Source: Planctomycetota bacterium
GTDB lineage: Bacteria; Planctomycetota; UBA1135; UBA2386
Assembly: GCA_020848735.1 (NCBI GenBank)
Contig: JADLHO010000062.1
Coordinates: 1 to 60,607, forward strand
DNA length: 60,607 nucleotides
Direction of reading: 5' to 3'
Each line of letters starts with the position of its first letter. The first letter of the stretch is position 1. Positions 8,693 to 16,631 of this stretch are shown in pieces. The notes beneath the pieces were generated by a model. The model made no database searches. It saw only the letters and a list, made by a program, of their open reading frames with translations, and was not told the origin of the DNA. A program made the position numbers and the translations under genes.

Positions 8693-9354
8693 GACATCCT
8701 GCGTGATCCGATCGTGCGCCGGAAGACGAGCCGCGCCGCGTCGAGCGTCGCGAAGCCGAGTGGGTCGAACGGCCTCGTCGCACGGGTCCCATCGGCGTCC
8801 ACGCAATGGATGACCGAAGGTCTGGCGGGTCCATCGAGCGTGCGGCCGTACGCCAGGATCCACACCGAAGCCCCGGTGCCGGGGCCGAGATCGATCGGCT
8901 CATCCACCGAATCCGGCGCCATGCGACCGTAGACCGTGAACCTGCCGCACGAACCGGAGAGCTCGGCGCACGGCCAAATCCACTCACCTCGCGGCAGGTC
9001 GAGCACCGCGCCGTCGCCGAGTTCCACCCAGGCTGGGAGGTCCGAGTCGGGCACGCCGTGGCGGGTTCGATGGAGTCGCAGCGGATCTTCGCCATGGATC
9101 CAGCGCGCCCGAGCATCCAGTCCCGCTGGAACGCGCACGTGCCGCGAGCCGACCGCGCTCGCCGGTTCGCGGGTGGGGGCTGCTTCCCGCGGCGCATGCG
9201 GCAGGTCCGAACTGCGTTCTGCTCGCTCGTCGGCCTCGCGCTCCCGCAGGTCCCTCGTTCGCGAGTCGACGGCACCGCCGTCCCTCGAGCGAATCAAGAC
9301 CGCGACCGCGAGAGCGCAGGCCACGACGAGCGGCGCAGCGCTCCGGCGGTTCAT
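8689..9354 (-). CDS. membrane-anchored/exported protein, 5' part, probably frameshifted
   Basis: 221 residues from the ATG at 9354 (MNRRSAAPLVVACALAVAVLI), an N-terminal signal-anchor. The charged linker after it (REREADERAERSS) leads into a beta-rich region with ELSGSCGRFTVYGR and WILAYGRTLDGPARP. The frame ends in a run that no longer looks protein-like (FRRTIGSRRMS), while a neighbouring frame continues sensibly, hence the frameshift suspicion. Its ATG overlaps the stop of the C-terminal remnant upstream (ATGA at 9351-9354), suggesting the two once formed an operon. No known family recognised. Confidence 0.55.
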   Translation of the reverse strand: MNRRSAAPLVVACALAVAVLIRSRDGGAVDSRTRDLREREADERAERSSDLPHAPREAAPTREPASAVGSRHVRVPAGLDARARWIHGEDPLRLHRTRHGVPDSDLPAWVELGDGAVLDLPRGEWIWPCAELSGSCGRFTVYGRMAPDSVDEPIDLGPGTGASVWILAYGRTLDGPARPSVIHCVDADGTRATRPFDPLGFATLDAARLVFRRTIGSRRMS

Positions 9355-9497
9355 CGGACGCCGATCACGGCTCCGAGGGCCGAGCTCATGACGGCACCCG
9401 CCGGGCTGGCGCCGGGGCCCAGGACGATCGCCTGGTTGTAGAAGCGTGCGCCCCACAGGGCGCTCGACCCGGGGATCCGGAGGCCCCCGTGAAAGCC
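9351..9497 (-). pseudogene. orphan C-terminal tail of a secreted protein
   Basis: The reverse frame ending at 9351 encodes LRIPGSSALWGARFYNQAI followed by VLGPGASPAGAVMSS and ALGAVIGVR-stop. This is the last ~45 residues of the C-terminal module found on secreted proteins in this window (compare LLGSRLFTQYVVVD in the S8 proteases). Upstream of about 9500 the frame loses resemblance to the module and no start or signal peptide is found, so only the tail of a gene remains, next to the end of the first S8 protease. It could be the residue of a fourth member of this gene cluster. Confidence 0.5.
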
Positions 9498-9634
9498 TAC
9501 GGACGTCCAGGTCGCAGCCTTGCGACCGACCACGCCGTCGCCGACCGCAGCGCGCAAGCGGCGGAGAAGACCGCCGGGTCGTCCGACGCCGAGGGTCGGA
9601 CCGAGGGTCCCGCGCTGAGGGGTCGGCAGCGGAT

Positions 9635-12265
9635 TCAGTTGCCCAGGACGGTGCGCACCGCGTTCGTGACCGCGAGTCCGAGGGCGTTCGTCGTCGGGTC
9701 GACGACCACGTATTGCGTGAAGAGCCGGCTGCCCAGCAGGCTCGGCTGGTTGGGGAAGGCGAGATCGAGATTCGCCGAGCCGCTCCCGTTGGTCATGAAG
9801 CCGGCGGAGATCTCGGTGCTCGCGAGGAGCGAGCATCCCGGTGCGCCGAGATTGGCGAGCGAATACGGCAAGGTGCCGCCGAACCAGATGCTGTCGGAGG
9901 CGCCGAGAAGCAGCACCGCGAGGGTGTTGGGCATCGCCTGCCCGAGGGCGTAGCCGACCGTCCGGCCGAGGATCGCCGCGCCGTTCGCGACGTGCCCGGG
10001 GATCGCCTTGCCGCTGCCGCTGAGGACGCAGCGAATGCGAACGGCCGGACGCGACACAAGAGCCCCTGCCAACCAACCGGCGGGAGCGGGGTGCAGCCGC
10101 GAGTACGCAATCCCGGTCGCTCCCGAACTGATGCCCGCGAGGAAAGTCGTCTGCGCGCGGTGGTCGATGCCGATCCACACGTTGCCGGCCGGAATCGTGA
10201 TCGGCGTGGGGAAGGTGCCGGCGTAGAAGCCGGTCGTTGCGCCGATGGTCACCGTGGTCTGCGCGAGGGGTGTCCGGTCGGGCATGCCCGAGCGGTCGGC
10301 ATAGAGTGCGGCGGCGACCGTCTCCGGCAAACCGGTCCTGCTCATCGAGAAGATCTCGAAGCCGTAGACGTCCAGCGCAGCGCCGGTCGGCACGCCGTAG
10401 GCGTATTCATGGCCGTGGATGGCGTTGATGGATGCGCCGCCATTCGGGTTGAGCGAGGCACAGTCGAACGGAATCTGACCGGTACCGGCGCAGCCCGCGC
10501 CGTACGGCGTCACCTGGCCGGCGAAGCGAGCTCCCGGCGAATCGGTCCAGGCCAGGGCGAAGGGCTGCGAGGCGCCGCCGCTGACCGTGACTGCGCGCAC
10601 CCGCACGATGAGGTTGCCCGTCAACGGGGAGGCGAAGCGCACCATCTCGTAGAGATTGCGTCGCGTGGTCGAAGCGGCGACGACCTCGCCGTAAGCGCCG
10701 AGGACCTCGAGTTCGAGGTTCGACCAGTTCGTCGAGGTGACATCGAGACGGTGCCAGGCGATCGCGATCGCGAAGGTCTGCCCGGCGACCGCGGGGATCG
10801 CGAAGCTGCGCTCCGGGGCGGCGCTCGTGAGCGTCGCCGTGGCGAACTGACCGCTGGCAGCCAGGGCATGGGCGCGGTCGTTGCGCAGGAACCCCATTCC
10901 GTAGCAATTGCGATCGGCGCGCGAACCATTCTGCCTGCTGATGTCCTCGGCCGATGCCAGCAGGATCGCTTTCGTCTCGAGTGCGGTGAGGGAGCGGAAG
11001 CGACCGCGGAGCTGCACCGCCGCGCCGCAGACCTGCGGCGACGCTACGGAAGTGCCGGCACCGAGTTGCGCGATCGATTCGATGTTTTTCGCGGCCATCA
11101 TCACCGGGTCGCCGCCGCAGGCGCCGATGTCGGGGTAGAAGCGCTCCGGATCGCCGACGACGGGCCCCCGCGAGTTGTAGGCGAAGCAGACCCGGCTGTC
11201 TGCGTAGATCGCGGCGACGGCGAGTCCGTTGGCCGCGCTTTGACTCGACGTCGTGGAGCCAGGCGTCGGTCCGGTGTTGCCGGCCGCGACGCAGACCATG
11301 AGGTCGGCGTTGAGCGCCGCAGAGTCGAGCGCTTGTTGTGCGACGTCGAGCGGGTTCGGCGAACCGCTGTAGGAGAGATTGGCGGCGACGATCGAGTATT
11401 GCGCGCGATCCGCGGCCATCGCCTGCCACGCGCTGGTCATGACCGCCGAGCTGCTGTTCCCTTCCACGTCGTTTGCGATCGCATAGCCCGCGATGCCGGC
11501 GAGCGGCGCGTGGCCGTCGTCGGCATATATCGAGCCCCAATTCGCACCCGCGGCGATGCTCGTGATCCCGGTGCCGTGACCGTTCACGTCGTCCGCCGGC
11601 TGCGTGCCGTGTTGGCGGAGGACGAGGAGCCGGCTGCCGCCGAGCCCTCCGCCCGTGGTGTTGTTGATGTCGCCGTTGATGAAGTAGGTACGGTGCGGTC
11701 GGCCCGTGCCTGCCATGTCGGAGTCCTGGCCGGTGTCCATCACGCCGACGCTCACGCCGAGGCCTCGGTGACCGGCGGCCTGGAGTGCATCCGCTGCGTG
11801 GTTGTTCGCATTCGTCGACGCACGGATGGCCGGGGTGTGCGCCTCGTCCGGCTGGACGAGCGCGACGTTCGGCAGTGCACGGATCGCCGGGAGTTTCGAC
11901 GGTTCCAGTTCGACCGCTGCGGCATTGACGATCCACCATTGGTCGGTCACGCGCGCACCCAGGCGCTCTGCCGCCGCAACGAAGGCGGCCTGATCGGCGC
12001 GCACCGCGCGCTCGAGATCGGCGACGATCGCCGCGACTTCGCCTGCCGGACGGCGCGTCAGGATCGCGGTGCGAAGCGCCGTGAGGTCGAAGTCACGCGC
12101 CTTGAAATGCACGATCCACCGCTCGGTGCCCGGGCGCGCGCCGGGTAGTCCCCCCGAGCTCGACGACTGCAGGATCGGCGCGAGCGGGGGACTGGCATCC
12201 TGAGCGCCGGCGCCGAGTGCCAGGACGAAGGAGAGCGCGGTGACGCGGATCCCGTGGGCTTCCAT
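9635..12265 (-). CDS. secreted subtilisin-like serine protease (S8), copy 1
   Basis: 876 residues. Signal peptide (cleavage near ALGAGAQ), an I9-like propeptide region (about residues 45-140), then an S8 catalytic domain with Asp177 (VMDTGQDS), His230 (NGHGTG), oxyanion Asn330 (AAGN) and Ser406 (GTSVASP). A beta-rich domain follows (about 480-590, LYEMVRF), then a long region ending in the shared C-terminal module (LGAPGCSLLAS, LLGSRLFTQY). It should be secreted and cleave proteins outside the cell. It is the first of three tandem paralogues on the minus strand (9635, 13782, 16632), colinear over their whole length. The divergent gene at 12517 shares its ~250-base upstream region. Confidence 0.9.
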   Translation of the reverse strand: MEAHGIRVTALSFVLALGAGAQDASPPLAPILQSSSSGGLPGARPGTERWIVHFKARDFDLTALRTAILTRRPAGEVAAIVADLERAVRADQAAFVAAAERLGARVTDQWWIVNAAAVELEPSKLPAIRALPNVALVQPDEAHTPAIRASTNANNHAADALQAAGHRGLGVSVGVMDTGQDSDMAGTGRPHRTYFINGDINNTTGGGLGGSRLLVLRQHGTQPADDVNGHGTGITSIAAGANWGSIYADDGHAPLAGIAGYAIANDVEGNSSSAVMTSAWQAMAADRAQYSIVAANLSYSGSPNPLDVAQQALDSAALNADLMVCVAAGNTGPTPGSTTSSQSAANGLAVAAIYADSRVCFAYNSRGPVVGDPERFYPDIGACGGDPVMMAAKNIESIAQLGAGTSVASPQVCGAAVQLRGRFRSLTALETKAILLASAEDISRQNGSRADRNCYGMGFLRNDRAHALAASGQFATATLTSAAPERSFAIPAVAGQTFAIAIAWHRLDVTSTNWSNLELEVLGAYGEVVAASTTRRNLYEMVRFASPLTGNLIVRVRAVTVSGGASQPFALAWTDSPGARFAGQVTPYGAGCAGTGQIPFDCASLNPNGGASINAIHGHEYAYGVPTGAALDVYGFEIFSMSRTGLPETVAAALYADRSGMPDRTPLAQTTVTIGATTGFYAGTFPTPITIPAGNVWIGIDHRAQTTFLAGISSGATGIAYSRLHPAPAGWLAGALVSRPAVRIRCVLSGSGKAIPGHVANGAAILGRTVGYALGQAMPNTLAVLLLGASDSIWFGGTLPYSLANLGAPGCSLLASTEISAGFMTNGSGSANLDLAFPNQPSLLGSRLFTQYVVVDPTTNALGLAVTNAVRTVLGN

Positions 12266-12446
12266 GGGGGCGGATGATAGCGGAGCCGGCGCGCAAGGAG
12301 AGCCGGGTGGCTCGTCTGCCAGCCGAGCGTGGGGTGGAGCCAGACGGCGTCCTCACGCTGCCTGCCTGGCGGCCGGCCCGGCACCGAGGGACGATCGTCG
12401 GGACTGTCCAGGTGGGTTTTGGACCCGTAACGTCATCGCGTTTGCT

Positions 12447-12459
12447 GGACAAGCTGTCC
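12447..12459. promoter_or_regulatory. small inverted repeat in a divergent promoter region
   Basis: GGACA-AGC-TGTCC is a 5-base inverted repeat with 3-base spacer, immediately followed by TTGGACAAGG, which repeats GGACAAG. It lies 58 bases upstream of the ATG at 12517, in the region shared with the S8 protease gene at 12265. Such short palindromes are often operators, but they also occur by chance; no promoter hexamers are convincing. Confidence 0.2.
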
Positions 12460-12516
12460 TTGGACAAGGTGGCGGACGCAATGCTCCGCCTCGACCACGA
12501 CCAGAGGTCTCTCGAG

Positions 12517-13689
12517 ATGGCCAAGCGCGCTTTCGCGGCGTTCATACTGCTGCTCGGTTCTCCAGCCGTCGCTCAGATCGGCGGCAACGGCGTCGACGGG
12601 GTCTTCCACCCGTCGAGCAATGTCGTCCTCGACACGACGGCCAGGCCCGGCGGATGGGATTTCAGCTCGGTGACGATCCCGGCGGGAGTCACTGTTCAGC
12701 TCATCGGCACGAACCCGGCAATCCTCCGTTCGATCGGTCCGGTGCAGATCGACGGCCACCTCAGTGCCGACGCCCTTGCGCCGGTCGGCACGGTTGGCGG
12801 CGCACCCGGGGCGGGCGGCTTTGCCGGTGGCGACGTCGGTAGTCCCGGTGCTGGGCCGGCCGGAGGCGTGGTAGGCAGCTACTCCCCTTTCGCGTCCAGC
12901 CCGGGGGGGCCCGGTGGCCATGCGACACCCGGCCGCCAGTCTTGGGCGGGCGGCTCGACCGGTGTCTACGGCGACGACTGGGTCTTCGATCTTCGCGGTG
13001 GCAGTGGCGAGGGCGCTTCGGTCTGGCCGCTCTCGTGGGGATACCCATGGGGAGCGCCCGGTGGCGGTGGCGGCGGCGTGGTGGTCGTGCTGAGCGACTC
13101 GGCGATCCAGCTCGGGGGCAGGGTCTCGGCAAGGGGTCACCAGTTCGGAGCAGCTGGTGGGATCTTCCTGCGCGCGCTCGGTGCGGTCGCGCTCGGACCC
13201 GGGGCGACCATCGACGCGGCAGGATTCGTCCATCCATTCACGGGTCGCGCCGCGGGCGATGGCTTCGTCCGGCTCGATGGCTACGGGGGCAAGCCCGTGA
13301 TCGATCCCAGCGCCACGATCGCGCCCTTCCCGCTGAACCTCTCGCTGCCGGCGATCCGACATGCGGGGCCCATGCAGGTGGGCACGACCTACACGGTCGC
13401 CGGCGCGACCCTGCCCGGGGACGGGGTCTGGTTCCTGGTGTCGGCGGGAACCGTGAGCATCCCGTTGCCACCGCTCGGGATCCTCGAACTCGATCCGAGT
13501 CTCACGCTGGTGCTCGGCATGGCGGTCGCGAACAACCTGGCGCCGGATCCGCAGGCCACGCTCAGCCTGGCGATCCCCAATGACCCCGGGCTCGTCGGTC
13601 TGCCGCTGTGGTTGCAGGCCATCAACGCGAGCACCCTTGCTGCGGCCGGCCCCCGTCTCTCGAACACCCTCTCGACGCCGATCCAGTGA
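12517..13689 (+). CDS. secreted glycine-rich protein
   Basis: 390 residues. The ATG at 12517 gives a signal peptide (MAKRAFAAFILLLGSPAVAQ). The mature protein has a beta-helix-like opening (NVVLDTTARPGGWDFSS, VTIPAGVTVQL), a glycine-rich middle (GGAPGAGGFAGGDVG), a GGGGGGVVVVLSDSAI segment, and a C-terminal module with IPNDPGLVGLPLWLQAI and RLSNTL, related to the tails of the S8 proteases. Similar glycine-rich extracellular proteins are common in planctomycetes, but no activity is recognisable. It diverges from S8 copy 1 and converges on S8 copy 2 across a strong double hairpin. Confidence 0.7.
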   Translation: MAKRAFAAFILLLGSPAVAQIGGNGVDGVFHPSSNVVLDTTARPGGWDFSSVTIPAGVTVQLIGTNPAILRSIGPVQIDGHLSADALAPVGTVGGAPGAGGFAGGDVGSPGAGPAGGVVGSYSPFASSPGGPGGHATPGRQSWAGGSTGVYGDDWVFDLRGGSGEGASVWPLSWGYPWGAPGGGGGGVVVVLSDSAIQLGGRVSARGHQFGAAGGIFLRALGAVALGPGATIDAAGFVHPFTGRAAGDGFVRLDGYGGKPVIDPSATIAPFPLNLSLPAIRHAGPMQVGTTYTVAGATLPGDGVWFLVSAGTVSIPLPPLGILELDPSLTLVLGMAVANNLAPDPQATLSLAIPNDPGLVGLPLWLQAINASTLAAAGPRLSNTLSTPIQ

Positions 13690-13703
13690 CGGATCCTCGG
13701 CGC

Positions 13704-13769
13704 CAGCGCGCGGGCGAGCCGGAGCCCGCCTCGCGCTGACGGTCGGCGCGCCTCATGGCGTCGCCGACC
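13704..13769. terminator. double hairpin between convergent genes
   Basis: First hairpin: CAGCGCG-CGGGC (13704-13715) pairs with GCCCG (13724-13728) and CGCGCTG (13732-13738), with a 3-base bulge. Second: GGTCGGCG-CGCC (13741-13752) pairs with GGCG and CGCCGACC (to 13769) around a TCAT loop. There is no U tract, as expected in a high-GC genome. It sits exactly between the stop at 13689 and the S8 copy 2 stop at 13782, so it can serve both strands. Confidence 0.6.
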
Positions 13770-13781
13770 GCGCGCGGAGCT

Positions 13782-16406
13782 TCAGTTGCCGACGATCGTG
13801 CGGACCGCGTTCGTGAACGCGAGTCCGAGGCCGTTCGCCGTCGGGTCGACGACGAGGTACTGCGTGTGCAGACGGCTGCCGAGCAGACTGAGCTGGTTGG
13901 GGAACGAGAAGTTGAAGTTCGCCGCGCCGTTGGCGTCGGTGGCGACGGTCGCGGACAGGTCGGTGCTCGCGAGCAGCGAGCAACCGGGGGCGCCGAGCCC
14001 GGCGAGCGAGAACGGCAGCGCGCCGCCGAGCCAGGCCGTGTCGGACGCGCCGATCATCAGCACCGCTGCGGTGTTGGCCTTCGCCTGAGCGAGCGCGTAG
14101 CCGAGCGTGCCGCCGAGGGCGGGGTTGCCGTTCGCGGCGTGCTGCGGCACCGCCGTGTTGCTGCCGCCGCCGGCGCAGAGGATGCGCATGCCGGGGCGGG
14201 TCACCAGCGTCGAGACGGTCCAGGCGCCGGTGGCGTAGGTCAGACGCGAATACGCGACGCCGCTCGCCCCCGCACTGAGGTGCGAGAGGATCGTCGTCTG
14301 CGCGCGGTGATCGATGCCGATCCACACGTTGCCCGCGGGGACCGCGATCGGCGACGTGAAGGTGCCGGCGTAGAAGCCGGCCGTCGCGCCGATCGTCACC
14401 GTGGTCTGCGCGAGTGGCGTCGTCGCGGGGACGCCGCCGGTGTCCGCGTAGATCGCGGCCGCAACCGTCACCGGACCACCGGTGTTGCTCTGCGAGAAGA
14501 CCTCGAAACCGCTGACGCTCAGCGCGCCCGTGGTCGGAACGCGGTAGCCGTACTCGCGGTTGCGCAGGTTGTTGACGATCGTGCCGCCGTTCGTGTTGAT
14601 CGACGCGCAGACGTTCGGCGTCGTGCCCGTGCCCTGGCAGCCGGTCCCGTAGCTCGTCACGCTGCCCGGGAAGCGGGCGCCCGGCGAGTCGGTCCAGGCC
14701 CAGGCGAAGGGCTGCGACGCGCCACCGTTCACCGACACGGCGCGCGCGCGCACCGTGAGGTTGCCCGTCAGCGGCGACACGAAGCGCACCATCTCGTAGA
14801 GATTGCGCGGCGTCGTCGAGGCGACGAGCACGCTGCCGCTGCCGTCGAGGATCTCGAGCTCGAGGTTCGACCAGTTGGTCGACGCGAGGTCGAGACGGTG
14901 CCAGGCGATCGCGATCGCGAAGGTCTGACCGGCGACGGCCGGGAGCGTGAACGTGTGCGTCGGAGCCGCGCTCGTGACCGAGGCGGTGCCGAACTGGCCG
15001 GCGCCCGTCAGCGCGTGGGCGCGGTCGTTGCGCAGGAAGCCCATGCCGAAGTCATTGCGCGTGAGGCCGGGGTTCTGCGAGCTGATGTCCTCGGTCGACG
15101 CGAGCAGGATGGCCTTCGTCTCGAGTGCGGTGAGGAAGGTGAAGCGACCGCGGAGCTGCGTCGCAGCGCCGCAGACCTGCGGGGAGGCCATCGAGGTGCC
15201 CGAGCCGGTGTAGTTGCCGGCCTCGTTGTCGCGCGCGGCCATGATCGTCGACACGCCGCAGCCACCGATGTCGGGGTAGAAGCGCTGCGTGTCACCGGAG
15301 AGCGGGCCGCGCGAGGAGAAGTTCGCGACGACGCGGCTGTTCGGCGTGATCGCCGCCACCGCGAGGCCGTTGGCCGCGCTCTGGCTCGACGTGGTGGAAC
15401 CGGCGGCGGGGCCGCTGTTGCCGGCCGCGACGCAGACCATGATGTCGGCGTTGAGCGCGGCGGAGTCGAGCGCCTGCTGCGAAGCATCGAGCGGGCTCGG
15501 CGAACCGCTGTAGGAGAGATTGGCGGCGACGATCGAGTACTGCGCGCGATCGGCGGCCATCGCCTGCCATGCGGTCGCCATCACGGCGGTGCTGCTGTTG
15601 CCGTTGGTCGCGTTGGCGATCGCGTAGCCCGCGATGCCCGCGAGCGGCGCGTGGCCGTCGTCGGCGCTCGCGGTGCCCCAGTCGGCGCCGGCGACGATGC
15701 TCGCGACACCGGTGCCGTGACCGTGCACGTCATCGGCCGGCTGCGTGCCGTGCTGACGCAGGACGACGAGTCGGCTCCCGCCGATCCCGCCACCCGTGCT
15801 GTTGTTGATGTCGCCGTTGACGAAGTAGGTGCGGTGCGGTCGACCCGCGCCACCCATGTCGGAGTCCTGGCCGGTGTCCACGATCCCCGCGCTCACGCCG
15901 AGGCCGCGGTGACCCGCCGCCTGCAGCGCATCCGCCGCGTGGTTGTTCGCGTTCGTCGCCGTGATGATGACCGCGGCGTGCTCCTCATCGGGCTGGACGA
16001 GCGACACGTTCGGCAGCTTGCGGATCGCGTCGAGCTTCGCCGGCTCGATCTCGATCGCCGCGGCGTTGACGATCCACCACTGATCGGTCACGCGTGCGCC
16101 GAGGCGCTCCGCGGCGGCGACGAAGGCCGCCTGGTCGAGGCGCACCGCGCGCTCGAGATCGGCGACGATCGCGGCGACCTCGGCCGCCGGACGGCGCGTC
16201 TGGATCGCGGTCCGGAAGGCCACGAGGTCGAAGCCGCGCGTGGCGAACTGCACGATCCAGCGCTCGGTGCCGGGTCGCGCACCGGGAAGTCCGCGCGAGC
16301 TCGTCGTCTGCAGGATGGGTGCGGGGGAAGAAGCGGGGTCCTGGGCGGCGCCGCTCAGCGCGAGGCCCAGGGCGAGCGTGATCGCTCGCGTCGTGTGGAA
16401 TTGCAT
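13782..16406 (-). CDS. secreted subtilisin-like serine protease (S8), copy 2
   Basis: 874 residues, colinear with copy 1. Signal peptide ITLALGLALSGAAQ, propeptide-like region to about residue 140, catalytic Asp177 (IVDTGQDS), His230 (HGHGTG), Asn330 (AAGN) and Ser405 (GTSMASP), all intact. Downstream come the LYEMVRF beta domain, a GNVWIGIDHRAQTT segment and the C-terminal module (LGAPGCSLLAS, LLGSRLHTQY, AVRTIVGN). Expected to be an active exported protease. Copy 1 is its closest relative here; long stretches match nearly base for base, which points to a relatively young duplication. The 225 bases upstream contain a hairpin ending the previous gene. Confidence 0.9.
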   Translation of the reverse strand: MQFHTTRAITLALGLALSGAAQDPASSPAPILQTTSSRGLPGARPGTERWIVQFATRGFDLVAFRTAIQTRRPAAEVAAIVADLERAVRLDQAAFVAAAERLGARVTDQWWIVNAAAIEIEPAKLDAIRKLPNVSLVQPDEEHAAVIITATNANNHAADALQAAGHRGLGVSAGIVDTGQDSDMGGAGRPHRTYFVNGDINNSTGGGIGGSRLVVLRQHGTQPADDVHGHGTGVASIVAGADWGTASADDGHAPLAGIAGYAIANATNGNSSTAVMATAWQAMAADRAQYSIVAANLSYSGSPSPLDASQQALDSAALNADIMVCVAAGNSGPAAGSTTSSQSAANGLAVAAITPNSRVVANFSSRGPLSGDTQRFYPDIGGCGVSTIMAARDNEAGNYTGSGTSMASPQVCGAATQLRGRFTFLTALETKAILLASTEDISSQNPGLTRNDFGMGFLRNDRAHALTGAGQFGTASVTSAAPTHTFTLPAVAGQTFAIAIAWHRLDLASTNWSNLELEILDGSGSVLVASTTPRNLYEMVRFVSPLTGNLTVRARAVSVNGGASQPFAWAWTDSPGARFPGSVTSYGTGCQGTGTTPNVCASINTNGGTIVNNLRNREYGYRVPTTGALSVSGFEVFSQSNTGGPVTVAAAIYADTGGVPATTPLAQTTVTIGATAGFYAGTFTSPIAVPAGNVWIGIDHRAQTTILSHLSAGASGVAYSRLTYATGAWTVSTLVTRPGMRILCAGGGSNTAVPQHAANGNPALGGTLGYALAQAKANTAAVLMIGASDTAWLGGALPFSLAGLGAPGCSLLASTDLSATVATDANGAANFNFSFPNQLSLLGSRLHTQYLVVDPTANGLGLAFTNAVRTIVGN

Positions 16407-16549
16407 GCGACGGGAATCGGGTGATTCTCGAGTGGTGGAGGCGCGTCGTCGGCGCTGGCGCGCGCGACGCGGGAGGCGGGCGGCGGAAGGCTACCCGCTG
16501 CCACTGCTCGGTGCGCGGCCCGCGCGCGGCCGTCGCTCGGCCGCACGGG

Positions 16550-16573
16550 GCGACCCACGGCGTCGTGGGTCGC
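16550..16573 (-). terminator. perfect 10-bp hairpin downstream of S8 copy 3
   Basis: GCGACCCACG (16550-16559) pairs perfectly with CGTGGGTCGC (16564-16573) around a GCGT loop. It lies 59 bases after the minus-strand stop at 16632 and before the start of S8 copy 2, so it probably insulates the two protease genes. No U tract. Confidence 0.55.
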
Positions 16574-16631
16574 GATGAGACGAGATTCGCGATGCGCCGT
16601 GTCGCGTGGTACGGCGCGACGCGTCGGACTC

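Noticed and set aside
9446..12148. 900-codon plus-strand frame opposite S8 protease copy 1
   Set aside because: Reads as the mirror of the protease codons (rich in Arg, Asp, Gly, Glu); the same mirror occurs opposite copy 2 at 13755-16424, which shows it follows from the protease sequence.
12447..12470. GGACAAG repeats as a LexA-like or SOS operator
   Set aside because: Too short and not matching a known operator; kept only as a low-confidence inverted repeat.
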